Shown: positions 46,137 to 56,517, numbered from the stretch's first letter. The stretch is DNA of 64,000 bases from Bryobacterales bacterium (GCA_016721425.1 JADKID010000007.1:434001-498000), one strand, 5' to 3'. Notes: generated by a model not told the origin, from the sequence alone. Program-made: numbers and translations.

Positions 46137-47378
46137 ATGAGTGACAGCACAGTAGGCCGCAGGAATTTTCTGAAGAGCGCGCCGATGATGGGCGCGGCGC
46201 CGGCGATCCTCTCTCAGCGCAATGTGAACGATAAGATGCGGGTGGCGATGGTGGGGGTGGGGACGCGCGGCATCTATCTACTGGAGCAGGTGCAGGAGTC
46301 GCCGAATACGGAGATCGCGGTGATCTGCGATCTGTACGACGCCAACCTGGCGCGGGCGCAGAAGACGGCCTTCAACAAGAAGGCGGAGGTGTCGAAGGAC
46401 TGGGAGAAGGTGGTGGCGCGGAAGGATATCGACGCGGTGATGATCGCCACGCCGGACTTCTGGCACGCGACGATGGCAGTGCGGGCGGCGCAGGCGGGCA
46501 AGCATGTGTATGTGGAGAAAGGGATGTGCCGGACTCTGGAGGAGGCGAAGGCGATCCGCAGGGCGGTGCGGGACAACAAGGTGACGCTGCAACTGGGGCA
46601 CCACCAGAACTCGGAGAGCCCGTTTCTGAAGGCGCAGGAGATTTATCAGGCGGGCAAGCTGGGCAAGACGTGCCTGGCGCGCACGTATATTGACCGGACG
46701 AATCCGTGGCCGGAGTGGCAGTTTTACCGGCAGTACGACAACCAGGTTGTGCCGGCGGATGCGACGACGCAGACGGTGGACTGGGAGAAGTTTCAGGAGA
46801 ACAGCGGGGTGAAGACGGCGTTTGATCCGGAGCGGTTTTTCCGGTGGCGGTGCTGGTGGGAGTATGGGACGGGGATCGCGGGCGACCTGATGAGCCACCA
46901 GTGGGACGGGGTGAACCTGATTGTGGGGATGGGGATTCCGCAGGCGGTGCAGACGATGGGCGGGTTGTATTTCTGGAAGAAAGACCGGGAGGTGCCGGAC
47001 CAGTGGCACGTGATGTTCGAGTATCCGAAGCAGGAGTTGAACGTGACGTTCGCGTGCACGTTCCACAACCGGCATGAGGGGACGAAGACAGTGATCCTGG
47101 GCAGGGATGCCTCGTTGGACGTAGCGTCGAACTACTGCCGGCTGTACGACGCGGAGTGGAAGACGAAGTCGACGGCGCCGGTGTATGAGTGGAAGAAGGG
47201 GGAGATGGAGGTGACGGGCCACCAGCGGAACTGGATTGACGCGATCCGGGGTGAGGACAAACCGCGATGCGGGATGGACCGGGCGTGGGAAGAGGCGGTG
47301 ACGATTGTGATGAGCGTGGAATCGTACTTCAAAGAGCGGAAGGTGAAGTGGGATCCGGTGAATGAAGTAGTTGTGTAA
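46137..47378 (+). CDS. Gfo/Idh/MocA-family oxidoreductase with Tat signal
   Basis: A 413-aa protein. The start at 46137 gives MSDSTVGRRNFLKSAPMMGA, a twin-arginine signal; an ATG three codons earlier is possible. Rossmann fold: MRVAMVGVGTRGIYLLEQVQ, then DIDAVMIATPDFWHATMAVR and GKHVYVEKGMCRTLEEA (EKP-like motif with Gly-Met). C-terminal beta sheet domain with GDLMSHQWDGVNLIVGMGI. Exported members of this family are abundant in acidobacteria and planctomycetes and act on sugars by NAD-linked oxidation; some are lytic enzymes. It is next to the sulfatase in one likely operon and is followed by a strong hairpin. Confidence 0.9.
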   Translation: MSDSTVGRRNFLKSAPMMGAAPAILSQRNVNDKMRVAMVGVGTRGIYLLEQVQESPNTEIAVICDLYDANLARAQKTAFNKKAEVSKDWEKVVARKDIDAVMIATPDFWHATMAVRAAQAGKHVYVEKGMCRTLEEAKAIRRAVRDNKVTLQLGHHQNSESPFLKAQEIYQAGKLGKTCLARTYIDRTNPWPEWQFYRQYDNQVVPADATTQTVDWEKFQENSGVKTAFDPERFFRWRCWWEYGTGIAGDLMSHQWDGVNLIVGMGIPQAVQTMGGLYFWKKDREVPDQWHVMFEYPKQELNVTFACTFHNRHEGTKTVILGRDASLDVASNYCRLYDAEWKTKSTAPVYEWKKGEMEVTGHQRNWIDAIRGEDKPRCGMDRAWEEAVTIVMSVESYFKERKVKWDPVNEVVV

Positions 47379-47387
47379 ACGGAAAGC

Positions 47388-47411
47388 GCCGGCCCCAGGA
47401 AAGGGGCCGGC
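47388..47411 (+). terminator. Hairpin between convergent genes
   Basis: GCCGGCCCC (47388-47396) pairs with GGGGCCGGC (47403-47411) around AGGAAA. It follows the oxidoreductase stop by 10 bases and is 38 bases beyond the PEP-CTERM stop on the other strand, so it could serve both. There is no T tract, so termination strength is uncertain. Confidence 0.5.
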
Positions 47412-47449
47412 AGATTGGAACGGTGAGCGTGCGCAGGAGAGATTGGCGG

Positions 47450-48233
47450 TTAGCTCTTGCGGCGACGGCGGATGCCGGCGACGGCGAGAGCCAAGACCCA
47501 TCATGGCGTAGGTGGCCGGCTCGGGAGTGAGGTTCTCCTCGATTTCGCGCTGCTTCAACTGAACGAGGAAGGTCTGGCGGCGATCGGAATCGCTGACTGC
47601 GCCGAGGTTGTTGACCACGCCGCTGACAACTGCCCATTGACCCTTGCCGTAGTCAGCGTTGGCACCCAGGGTGATGAAGCTGACGGCGTTGTTGAAGAAC
47701 GCATTGGTCCAGGCCGAGTTGTTGGGGCTGACGTTTTTGACGTCGGTGAGGGCCCAGATCGCCTGCTGGATGGGGAGGTCGGCAGCGGCGTTGAGAGCAG
47801 CGCCCTGATAGAAGGTGGTTTGGGCGAGGAGCCAGGCGGCGGCCTGGTAGCGCTGGAGCGGGGTGAGGGCTCCACCGTTCTGCCAACTGGCAGCGGGAAG
47901 AGTGCCCTTACGAACATCGGCGTTCGTGCCGCCCCCCCAGTTGCCCAGGGGGTGATGTTGGCGAGAACTTGGTATTGGGTCAGGTGTGACGAAATTCTCG
48001 TTGTCGACGCACCAGAACTGAGACACGAAGGCGTCGGTGAAGAGGGAGTCGTGGGCGACCACACCGGCAAAGGCTCCGCCGGTACCGACGTTATAGGTAT
48101 GGGTGGGAACGGCGACATTCAAAGCCAGGCCCGTGTAGGACTGGGGGAGAGGAGTGAGGGGAGCGGCGAGGGCGGAGGCGCCGAGGGCGAGGGCGAAGAG
48201 CCCCGCGTTGATGATGGTGTTTCTGATGCGCAT
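47450..48233 (-). CDS. PEP-CTERM sorting-domain protein (frameshifted)
   Basis: Signal peptide MRIRNTIINAGLFALALGAS ending ALAAP, then a secreted domain (HDSLFTDAFVSQFWCVDNEN, LTPLQRYQAAAWLLAQTTFY, LPIQQAIWALTDVKN). The C-terminus begins TPEPATYAMMGLG, a PEP sorting motif with the start of its membrane helix; the same frame then loses sense, while the neighbouring frame reads LAVAGIRRRRKS-stop, ending at 47450. A base change near 47487 restores a normal exosortase signal. A second pair of shifts near 47985 and 47950 replaces TQYQVLANITP in the alternate frame by PIPSSRQHHP. Such proteins are anchored or released after exosortase cleavage; exosortase is not in this window. Confidence 0.72.
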
Positions 48234-48445
48234 GAGCCGAGGTTAGAGGGGGGGCGCGGAAGTGGGAAGGTACCAGGGATTTAGGACTGAGAGGGCAGGA
48301 GTGAAACTGAGGGAGGGCGACGGGGTGGAATTGGCGGTGAACAGTACGATTTCGTGGTACGGGAGGGCTCCGAGACGGCAAGAAGTACTGGCGGCTGGTA
48401 CTTTTCCTATATGAGGATCACGTCAAGATTCGGTACGAAGTGCAA

Positions 48446-50647
48446 TCAAAAGACGCGTCCGAGGCGGAAAAAGAGGCGGCGGTCGCCCTGATCGCCGATG
48501 CCGGCGCCGAAGTAGACGACGCCGACGGCGGTTTCGCCCATGAGGCCGAGAGAGCCGCTGAAGCGGGGCTTGGGGGAGATGGATTCATACCATGCCTTGC
48601 CGACCTCGGCGCCGGTGAAGAGGTAGAAGCGGCCGAAGATGGCGAGGGAATCGCTGGAGATGGAGCGTAGGACGCGGGCGGAAGAATGATAGTAGTTGTT
48701 GCCGATGAGCTGGCCGCGGCCGAGAGCGTCCATGCGGCCGACGCCGCCGATCCAGAACTGAGAAGAGAGAGCGGTTTCCGTGGGAGAATAGCCGCCGGCG
48801 AGGTGGGTAAGCAACGAGTACTTGGCGTTGAAGGGACGGGCGTAGGAGAAGGTGGACTCGGCGGTGGCGAATTTTTTGTCAACACCGGGATGATCGACGA
48901 CGAGGGCGGCTGAAGTGGTGAAGCGGACGCCGTGCCTTGGGACGAGGGCGCTATCCTGACCCTCATAAGTCCAGCGGAAATGGACATCGCTGTAGCGGCC
49001 GGAGAGGGGATCGAAGGAGTTCTCGCCTTTGGTGATGGCGATGCGGTTGTGGCTGAGGGTATAGCCGGCGCGGAATTCCTGAAAGCGGCCAAAGGCATAG
49101 CCGGCATCGACGGCGCCGCCGGTCTGGCGGGTGAGGAAATCGGAGGTGCGCTCGCCGGCGAGGTAGACGGGCAGGGTGTCTTCGAGGAAGTAGAAGCGGG
49201 GGGCGACAAACCATTTGCCGCCTTTGAGGCGGTAGTAGTATTCGGTGCTGAGGCGGTTGATCTGGCCGATGCTGAGGTCCGTGCGCCACTCGGAAGCCGG
49301 GCCGCCGAGATCCAAAAAGGTGAAGCGGCCGCCGATGCCGAAGCGGAAGCCTTCCTGGCGGGAGGCATCGAGGAGCATGGAGAGGCGGAAGAAGGGCGGG
49401 CCATAGTCCTTCTCGTTGGCCTTAATGAGGAGGCGCTCTTTACCGCCACGGCGGATGAAGGAGTAGTTGACCGAATCGAAGCGCCCCATACCGGTGACCT
49501 TGGTGAGCTCGGATTCCAGGCGTTCGACATCGATGGGTTGCCCGGCGGGCGGGGCGATGGCAGCGACGAGGGCCTCCTTGCGGCGGGGAGCGAGTTCGCC
49601 TTCGACCTCAATGACATCGGGCCTGATGACGTCAGTGCGGCGTTTGGCGCGGCGTCGATCGAGGTAGGCCTGATATTCGGCGGGCGAGACGGCAAATCGC
49701 TCCATCATGTTGATTTTCTTGGCGCTAGCGTCGTAACCGCGACGGCTGAAGTCGTCGTACTTGGCGTAGTCGCCGCCGGTGAGGCCTTTGAGTTCGGGTG
49801 TGAGGACGAGGTCGGCCATGGCGATGCTGCGGAGCTCATTGGCGACGATCATGACGCTGAGGCTGCGGCCGGCGATGCCGAGGAGGGAGACATTCTTGGA
49901 TTCGGGCGGAGGGAGTACGAAAGCGACGGCGATGACGATATCGGCGCCCATTTTTTTGACCTGATCGACGGGGATATTGTTCAGCAGTGCTCCATCGACG
50001 AGGAGCTTGTCGCCGATGTGGACGGGGGCGAAAAGGCCGGGCAAAGACATGGAGGAGCGGAGGGCGTCGAACAGGGCGCCCTTGTCGAAGGCAACTTCGC
50101 TGCCGGAATTGAGGTCTGTGGCGACGCAGCGGAAGGGCGTGGAGAGGTCGTCAAAGCTCGCCAGGTTTCCGTAGGGGGCGGTAAAGCGGCTGAGAACGAG
50201 ACCGACGCCGTGGCCGGCATTGAGGCCGGAGGGCAGGCGGATCCCCTTTTTCTTGTAGCCGAGTTCAATGGTGGAGGGGTATTCGCGGGAATCCTCTTTG
50301 CGGCGGTAGCCGAGTTGGCGAAAAGGGACGGAAGGGGAGAGGACTGCGCCCCAATCGATTTTAGAAACGAAGGTGCGGATTTCATCGGGGCTGTGGCCGG
50401 TGGCGTAGAGGCCACCGACGAGGCTACCCATGCTGGTGCCGGCGATGTAATCAATGGGGATGCGGTTGTCTTCGAACCACTTGAGGACGCCGATATGGGC
50501 GAGGCCGAGGGCGCTGCCGCCGGAAAGAGCGACACCGATTTTGAGGCGGCGGGCGGGCGGTTTTGGCGGATCCTGCGGTGTGGGCTGCTCTGGGGTCTGA
50601 GCCGCCGCGAGGGCGGAGAGGAGGAGAAGAGAGCAGAGAGATCGCAT
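48446..50647 (-). CDS. Patatin-like phospholipase with C-terminal Omp85-type barrel
   Basis: A 733-aa protein with signal peptide MRSLCSLLLLSALAAAQ. Patatin domain: KIGVALSGGSALGLAHIGVL (oxyanion hole), YIAGTSMGSLVGGLYATGHS (catalytic Ser, about residue 75) and KLLVDGALLNNIPVDQVKKM (catalytic Asp). A POTRA-like segment (EGELAPRRKEALVAAIAPPA, QPIDVERLESELTKVTG) links it to a C-terminal barrel ending RLFFRLGRVF. This is the type Vd (PlpD-like) autotransporter plan, in which the lipase passes through its own barrel. It would act at the outer membrane or outside the cell on phospholipids. Divergent from the DAHP synthase by 41 bases. Confidence 0.92.
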   Translation of the reverse strand: MRSLCSLLLLSALAAAQTPEQPTPQDPPKPPARRLKIGVALSGGSALGLAHIGVLKWFEDNRIPIDYIAGTSMGSLVGGLYATGHSPDEIRTFVSKIDWGAVLSPSVPFRQLGYRRKEDSREYPSTIELGYKKKGIRLPSGLNAGHGVGLVLSRFTAPYGNLASFDDLSTPFRCVATDLNSGSEVAFDKGALFDALRSSMSLPGLFAPVHIGDKLLVDGALLNNIPVDQVKKMGADIVIAVAFVLPPPESKNVSLLGIAGRSLSVMIVANELRSIAMADLVLTPELKGLTGGDYAKYDDFSRRGYDASAKKINMMERFAVSPAEYQAYLDRRRAKRRTDVIRPDVIEVEGELAPRRKEALVAAIAPPAGQPIDVERLESELTKVTGMGRFDSVNYSFIRRGGKERLLIKANEKDYGPPFFRLSMLLDASRQEGFRFGIGGRFTFLDLGGPASEWRTDLSIGQINRLSTEYYYRLKGGKWFVAPRFYFLEDTLPVYLAGERTSDFLTRQTGGAVDAGYAFGRFQEFRAGYTLSHNRIAITKGENSFDPLSGRYSDVHFRWTYEGQDSALVPRHGVRFTTSAALVVDHPGVDKKFATAESTFSYARPFNAKYSLLTHLAGGYSPTETALSSQFWIGGVGRMDALGRGQLIGNNYYHSSARVLRSISSDSLAIFGRFYLFTGAEVGKAWYESISPKPRFSGSLGLMGETAVGVVYFGAGIGDQGDRRLFFRLGRVF

Positions 50648-50688
50648 GATAATAGTAGCTCGCTATCCCATGATGCTACATTTTTCCT

Positions 50689-52029
50689 ATGGCATTAGAA
50701 TGGTCGCCGGGATCGTGGAGGGGCTTGCCCGCGTTGCAGCAGCCGATTTATCCGGATGTAGGGGCGCTGCGGGCTGCGTTGCAGGATCTTTCGGAGTTGC
50801 CTCCTCTGGTGACGAGCTGGGAAGTGGCGTCGTTGAAGTCGCAACTGGCGAGCGCGGCGGCGGGTAAGTGCTTTGTATTGCAGGCCGGAGACTGCGCGGA
50901 GCGGTTTGCGGACTGTTCGTCGAAGCGGATCACGAATCAGATCAAGATCCTGTTGCAGATGAGCCTGGTGCTGGTGCAGGGTTCGAAGAAGCCGGTGGTG
51001 CGGATTGGGCGATTTGCGGGGCAGTATGCGAAGCCGCGGTCGGCCGATTTCGAGACGGTGGACGGTGTGGAGTTGGCCTCGTATCGCGGCGACCTGATCA
51101 ACCGGAACGAGCCGACCGTGGAAGGGCGAACGCCGGATCCGCAGTTGTTGCTGCGGGGTTACGAGCGGGCGGCGTTGACGTTGAATTTCATCCGGGCCTT
51201 GGTGAAGGGCGGGTTTGCGGATCTGCACCATCCGGAGTACTGGGATCTGGACTGGACGCGACATTCGCCGCAGGCGGACGAGTATCACCGGCTGCTGCGC
51301 TCGATCACAGACAGCCTGAGATTCATGGAGAACATTCTGGGCGCGCCGGCAGGGGGGAGCGACCGGATCGATTTTTTCACATCGCACGAGGCATTGCATC
51401 TGGGGTATGAAGAGGCGCAGACGCGGCGGGTGCCGCACCGGCCGGGATGGTTCAATCTCTCGACGCATTTCCCATGGGTGGGGATCCGGACGGCGTCGCC
51501 GGATGGGGCGCACGTGGAGTATATGAGGGGGATCGACAACCCGATTGGAGTGAAGGTGGGGCTGGCGACCAAACCGGAGGATTTGCTGCGGCTGGCGAAG
51601 ATCCTGAATCCGGCGAATGAACCGGGACGGCTGACGCTGATCCACCGGTTTGGCGCGGAGCGGATCCGGGAGGGGTTGGGGCGTCTGGTGGAGACGGTGC
51701 GTGGCGAGGGGCTAGAGGTGTTGTGGATGTGCGATCCAATGCACGGCAACACGCGTACTACGGCAGACGGGTACAAGACACGGTCTTTTGCGGAGATCGA
51801 GTCTGAGTTGGAGCAAGCGTTTGAGATCCACGGGGCATGCGGATCGATTCTGGGCGGGGTGCATATTGAGCTGACGGGCGAGAACGTGACGGAGTGCATT
51901 GGCGGAGCGCGTGGGTTGAGCGAAGCGGATCTGCACCGGGCGTATGAGAGCGAAGTGGACCCGCGGCTGAACTACGAGCAGTCCTTGGAACTGGCGTTGC
52001 TGGTGGCGGACAAGCTGGGGCGGGGGTAG
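50689..52029 (+). CDS. Class II 3-deoxy-7-phosphoheptulonate (DAHP) synthase
   Basis: A 446-aa protein of normal length for the class II (plant/actinobacterial AroH-type) enzyme. Motifs: YPDVGALRAALQDLSELPPL, KCFVLQAGDCAERFADCSS (metal cysteine and substrate site), KPVVRIGRFAGQYAKPRSAD, SHEALHLGYEEAQTRRV, WVGIRTASPDGAHVEYMRGI, RGEGLEVLWMCDPMHGNTRT and CGSILGGVHIELTGENVTEC. It condenses phosphoenolpyruvate and erythrose 4-phosphate, the first step of aromatic amino acid synthesis. Other shikimate genes are absent from the window. It is the first of a series of plus-strand genes and is followed after three bases by a GH27 fragment. Confidence 0.95.
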   Translation: MALEWSPGSWRGLPALQQPIYPDVGALRAALQDLSELPPLVTSWEVASLKSQLASAAAGKCFVLQAGDCAERFADCSSKRITNQIKILLQMSLVLVQGSKKPVVRIGRFAGQYAKPRSADFETVDGVELASYRGDLINRNEPTVEGRTPDPQLLLRGYERAALTLNFIRALVKGGFADLHHPEYWDLDWTRHSPQADEYHRLLRSITDSLRFMENILGAPAGGSDRIDFFTSHEALHLGYEEAQTRRVPHRPGWFNLSTHFPWVGIRTASPDGAHVEYMRGIDNPIGVKVGLATKPEDLLRLAKILNPANEPGRLTLIHRFGAERIREGLGRLVETVRGEGLEVLWMCDPMHGNTRTTADGYKTRSFAEIESELEQAFEIHGACGSILGGVHIELTGENVTECIGGARGLSEADLHRAYESEVDPRLNYEQSLELALLVADKLGRG

Positions 52030-52032
52030 GCG

Positions 52033-52332
52033 ATGGGGGTACTGGCGTTGGTATTGGTGATGCTGGCGCCGTGCGGGCTGGGCGATGGCGGCAAGCGTGC
52101 CAGGGTGGACGGGGATGGAGAGATCTGGGTGGAGGCGGTGTCGAAGGACGAGTGGGGGTTGGCGTTGGTGAACCGTGGGGAGAAGACAATTTCGCTGGAC
52201 GTGGTGTGGACGGAGCTTGGGCTGCCGGTGCGGGTGCGGGTGTGGGGCAAGAAGCCGTGGGGGGTGGTGCATGGCGGGTTTGCGGAGAAGTTGGCTCCAG
52301 GGGCGTGCGCGGTGTTCCGCGTGAAGCGGTAA
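52033..52332 (+). CDS. Orphan C-terminal domain of a GH27-type alpha-galactosidase (fragment)
   Basis: A 99-aa ORF beginning three bases after the DAHP synthase stop. From residue ~16 on it matches the end of GH27 enzymes: GLGDGGKRARVDGDGEIWVE, AVSKDEWGLALVNRGEKTIS, LDVVWTELGLPVRVRVWGKK and the last strand FAEKLAPGACAVFRVKR. In complete enzymes this beta sandwich follows the catalytic barrel at the position of DPLGxQGRRV; here the barrel is missing. The N-terminal 16 residues are hydrophobic but not a clear signal. The likely origin is a truncated gene, now abutting aroH-type coding sequence; whether the product is made is unknown. Confidence 0.6.
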   Translation: MGVLALVLVMLAPCGLGDGGKRARVDGDGEIWVEAVSKDEWGLALVNRGEKTISLDVVWTELGLPVRVRVWGKKPWGVVHGGFAEKLAPGACAVFRVKR

Positions 52333-52349
52333 CGATATAATGCGGAGCG

Positions 52350-54253
52350 ATGAAACACATCGCCTGCGCGCTACTGGCATTGATTCCGGCGTTTGCCGCG
52401 CCCGTCACGGTGGACACCACGAAGAGTGGCGCTCCGATATCAAAATACATCTACGGCCAGTTCATTGAGCACCTGGGGCGGTGCATCTACGGCGGAATCT
52501 GGGCAGAGATGCTGGAAGACCGGAAGTTTTACTTTCCGGTGAACGGCGAGGCGCCGGCGTGGGAGATGTACACGCCGAGCAAGCGGTCCTTTGACGGCGA
52601 GGGGCATCCGTATGAGTTGCTGACGCGATCGCCGTGGATGGTGGTGGGGCCGAAGAGCGGCGTGAAGATGGTGAAGGCGGGGGCGTATGTAGGCGAGCAC
52701 ACGCCGGAGGTGACGAAGGCGGGGCTGATGCAGGAGCGGCTGGCGCTGAGGCCGGGCCGGGAGTATGTGGGGCGGGTGGTGCTGGCGGGGAGCGGCGCGG
52801 TATCGGTGAGCCTGGTGTGGGGCGGCGGGGCGACGATGCGGCAGACCGTGGTGATCCCGGCGGTGACGGGGGAGTATGCGAAGTATCCGGTGCGGTTCCG
52901 CGCCGGGGGTTCGACGGACAACGGGCGGCTGGAGATTGTGGCGGCGGGGACAGTGAGGGTGGGGACGGCTTCGCTGATGCCGGCGGACAACATTTACGGC
53001 TGGCGAGCGGATACGGTGGCGCTGTTGAAGGAGTTGAACTCGCCGGTGTACCGCTGGCCGGGCGGCAACTTCGTGAGCGGGTACAACTGGCGGGACGGGA
53101 TTGGGGACATGGACCGGCGGCCGCCGCGGGAAGAATCCGGCGTGGAAGGGGATTGAGCACAACGACGTGGGGATCCACGAGTACATGGCGCTGATGCGGG
53201 AGATTGGGGCGGAGGCGTTTGTGGCGGTGAACACTGGGTTGGCTGACGACAAAGCGGCGGCGGAAGAGGTGGAGTATCTAAACGGCTCGGCGGCGACGAA
53301 GCTGGGCAAGCTGCGTGGGGAGAACGGGCATCCGGCGTCGTTTGGGGTGAAGTGGTTCGCGGTGGGCAATGAGATGTATGGCGATTGGCAGTTGGGGCAC
53401 ATGCCGCTGAGCGAGTATGTGAAGAAACACAACCGCGTGGTGGCGGCGATGCGGCAGGTGGATCCGTCGATTGCGCCGATTGGCGTGGGGGCTGTGGGGC
53501 AGTGGAGCGAGCAGATGCTGACGCAGTGCGCCGACGCGATGACGCTGATCAGCGAGCACGTTTACTGGCAGAACAAGCCGACGGTGGAGGAGCACGTGGC
53601 GCAGACGGTGGATTCGCTGCGCAAGGTGGCGGAGGCGCACCGGGCGTACCGGCAGAAGATTCCGGCGTTGCAGGGCAAAGACATCCGGATCGCGATGGAT
53701 GAGTGGAACTACTGGTATGGGCCGAACGATTTCGGGGAGTTGGGGACGCGTTACTTTGTACAGGACGGGTTGGGGATTGCGGCCGGGCTGCATGAGTTTT
53801 TCCGAAACTCAGACATCTTCTTCATGGCGAACTACGCGCAGACGGTGAACGTGATCGGGGCGATCAAGACGACGCCGACGGCAGCGGAGATGGAGACGAC
53901 GGGGCTGGTATTGAAGCTTTACAGGGAGCGGTTTGGGGTGACTCCGGTGGCGGTGACGGGCGTGGCGGCGCCGCTGGATGTGGTGGCGGCGTGGACGGCG
54001 GATAGGTCGGCATTGACGGTGGCGATTGTGAATCCGACGGCGACGGCGCAGACGGTGTCGTTGAATCTAAAGGGTGCGGCGTTGACGGGCGAGGGGATGA
54101 GCTGGGTGATAGCGGGGCGGGACCGGATGGCGCACAATGATCCCAGGGCGGCGGCGCGCGGTGGATATCGTTTGGGCGCCGGTGCGGGGGGGGACGGGCG
54201 AGTTGCAGGCTCCGGCGCTGGGGGTGGCGTTGTACGAGCTGCGGGTGCGGTAG
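52350..54253 (+). CDS. Alpha-L-arabinofuranosidase, GH51 (frameshifted)
   Basis: Signal peptide MKHIACALLALIPAFAAP, then KYIYGQFIEHLGRCIYGGIW, the usual GH51 opening. The first frame ends at 53156; the second takes over at KNPAWKGIEHNDVGIHEYMA, after an extra G in the GGG run at 53128-53130. Catalytic acid/base is the Glu in WFAVGNEMYGDWQ (53370), nucleophile the Glu in AMDEWNYWYG (53701). A second shift around 54151-54160 separates the C-terminus: in the alternative frame VDIVWAP and ALYELRVR-stop end at 54253, matching the family. The enzyme releases arabinose from arabinan or arabinoxylan, in the periplasm or outside. It lies in a run of hydrolase genes. Confidence 0.85.
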
Positions 54254-54258
54254 GGGAA

Positions 54259-54293
54259 TTAATTGGGAATTGAGTAGACCGTCCCCGAATTAA
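54259..54293. repeat. 35-bp REP-like repeat, copy 1
   Basis: TTAATTGGGAATTGAG followed by TAGACCGTCCCCGAATTAA, identical over 35 of 35 bases to 59646-59680 in the same orientation. TTAATT...GGGA can pair with TCCC...AATTAA, leaving a GTAG-containing loop. It lies six bases after the GH51 stop and 10 bases before the GH42 start. Confidence 0.85.
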
Positions 54294-54303
54294 ACTGGGT
54301 GGT

Positions 54304-56495
54304 ATGAAGAGTGTCGTGTTGGGGTTGGTGTGCGCGGTGGCGGCGTGGGGGCAATTGCCGGTATCGGTGTGGTACGGCGGCGGCAAGGCGCGGGCGCCGA
54401 TGCTGGAAGCCAATCCTCGTGCGAAGAAAGAGATCTGGCGCAAAGATGTGCGGCAGATCAAGGCTCTTGGCTTTGGAGCGATCCGGTGCTGGGTGGATTG
54501 GGCGTCGGGCGAGCCGGTGGAGGAGTACCACTTCGAGACGTTGGACGTGCTGCTGGAACTGGCGGAGGAGGAGGGGCTGCGCGTATTTGTGCAGGTCTAT
54601 ATGGACTCGGCTCCGGCGTGGGTGGGGCGGAAGTGGCCGGAGGCGCGGTTTGTTTCGGCCAACGGGGCGGTGATTGAGCCGGAATCTTCCCCGGGGTATT
54701 GCCGGGACCATGCGGGCGTGCGCGGGGCGGACCGGGGTTTCTATCAGGCTCTGGCGCGACGGGGTGCGCGGAGCAAGGCGATGCTGGGGTGGGACCTGTG
54801 GAGCGAGCCCCATGTGATCAACTGGGCGAACCCGACGTATCTTTCAAATCCGGAGTTCTGTTTCTGCTCGAACACGGTGGCACGGTTCCGGGCCTGGTTG
54901 AAGAGGAAGTACGGGACGCTGGATGCGTTGAATGAGGCGTGGTACCGGCGGTTTGCGACGTGGGACGAGGTGCAGCCGAACCGGCTCTCGACGATCCTCT
55001 CGTATACGGATTACATCGACTGGAAGGCGTTTCTCAGCGAGAAGCTGGGCGAGGATCTGCGGGAGCGGTATGTGGCGGTGAAGACGGGCGCGCCGGGACT
55101 GGTGGCGACGAGCCATGCAGCTGGGGTGGGGCTGTTTGCGTCTCCGCACTATTGGGAGGGGCAATCGGACGACTGGACGATGGCGGCGCAGGTGGATCTG
55201 TACGGGACGTCGTTCTATCCGAAGCACTCGGCGTTTGTGGATCGCGATCCGATGTGGCGGGCGGCGCTGCTGGATTTCACGCGGAGCTTCGGATTTGCGG
55301 AAGGGCGGAAGGGCTTCGTGGTGGGGGAGTTGCAGTCGGGGTTTGGGACGATTGCGGTGAATGTGAGCCGGGCGGTGACAGCGGCGGATCTGCGGGTGTG
55401 GACGTGGTCGGCACTGGCACGGGGGGCGAAGGGGGTGCATTACTACGCGTGGTATCCGATGAGCACGGGGTATGAATCGGGCGGGTTCGGGATGATCCAG
55501 TTGGATGGGACGGTGACGGAGCGGGCGCGGGAGGCGGGGCGGATCGCGCAGGTGGTGGCGGCGAATGAAAAGCTGCTGGCCGAGGCGCGGCCGGCGCAGG
55601 CGGAGGTGGCGATTGTCTACAATCCGCTGTCGCATTTCGTCGGCGGGCGGCAGAGGCAGGCGGCGTATGGCGGGCCGCAGGGAGAGGTGGCGGGGATCGA
55701 GAGGGACTCGCTGCTGGGGGTGTACAAGGCGCTGTTTCCGCGGCATGTGCCGGTGGATTTCGTGCATGCGGCGCGCGTGACGGCGGAATCGCTGCGGCCC
55801 TACAAGCTGGTGTATCTGCCGTATCCGCTGATGCTGCCGGCGTCGACGGCGGCGGTACTTCGCGCTTATGTGGAAGCGGGCGGGCGGCTGGTGGCAGAGG
55901 CGCGGCCGGGCTGGAACGACGAGCGCGGGCGGGCGTCGGAGACGATTCCGGGAATGGGGCTGGCGGAGGTATTTGGGGCGCGGGAGACGGCGGTGGAGAC
56001 GGCTCCTCAGGGGCGGACGAGGATCGTGTTCGAGGCGGGCGGGCGGTGCCGGCGCGATGGTTCGCGGAGACGCTGGAGGTGACGCGGGCGCAATCGAAGG
56101 TGGTGGGGCGGTTTGAGAATGGCGAGGCGGCGGCGGTGGAGTCTTCGTTCGGCAAGGGGCGGGCGCTGCTGGTGGGGTCCTATGTGAGCGCGGCGTACCA
56201 GACGACGCCGACGGCGGAGGGGGCGGCGTGGTTTGCGGGGTTGCTGGAGTGGGCGGGGGTGGCGGCGGTGGTACGGGTAAAGGGGGAGGTGGAGGTGCGG
56301 TGGCTGGAATCGGGCGGGGATCGGGTGGTATTCGTGTTCAATCACGGGGCGGCGGCGCAGAAGGTGGAGTTGGAGTGGCTGGACGGGCGGAGGTGGGGTG
56401 GGGTGACGGACGTGGTGAGCGGCGGGGCGGTGGGGATGGGGTTTGAGCTGGAAGGGATGGGGGTGAGGGTGCTGCGGATGCGGGGAAGCATTTGA
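54304..56495 (+). CDS. GH42-type beta-galactosidase (frameshifted)
   Basis: Signal peptide MKSVVLGLVCAVAAWGQ. Barrel motifs: VRQIKALGFGAIRCWVDWAS, MLGWDLWSEPHVINWANP (acid/base Glu, about residue 168), TSFYPKHSAFVDRDPMWRAA and KGFVVGELQSGFGTIAVNV (nucleophile Glu, about residue 343). A trimerisation domain follows (VPVDFVHAARVTAESLRPYK, LVYLPYPLMLPAS). One G is missing near 56045, so the end of the gene is in a second frame (VPARWFAETLEVTRAQSKVV, then SSFGKGRALLVGSYVSAA), reaching 56495. Full length is about 730 aa, normal for GH42. It should cleave beta-galactosides in the periplasm. It lies between GH51 and fitAB. Confidence 0.85.
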
Positions 56496-56517
56496 GTGCT
56501 AGCATGGTGCTAGCACT
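56495..56517 (+). promoter_or_regulatory. Likely operator of the fitAB pair
   Basis: AGTGCTAGCA (56495-56504) and its exact complement TGCTAGCACT (56508-56517) flank a TGG, giving a perfect 10-bp inverted repeat. Each arm also contains the self-palindrome TGCTAGCA. It lies 10 bases before the antitoxin start and is reminiscent of the FitAB/VapBC operators with a TGCTAnCA core. Autoregulation by the ribbon-helix-helix antitoxin is inferred. Confidence 0.7.

Noticed and set aside
46278..47448. Long minus-strand continuation of the PEP-CTERM frame to 651 codons
   Set aside because: The extra ~400 residues are arginine/histidine/proline-rich antisense of the oxidoreductase gene; the natural stop lies one frame away at 47450 after a complete PEP-CTERM tail.
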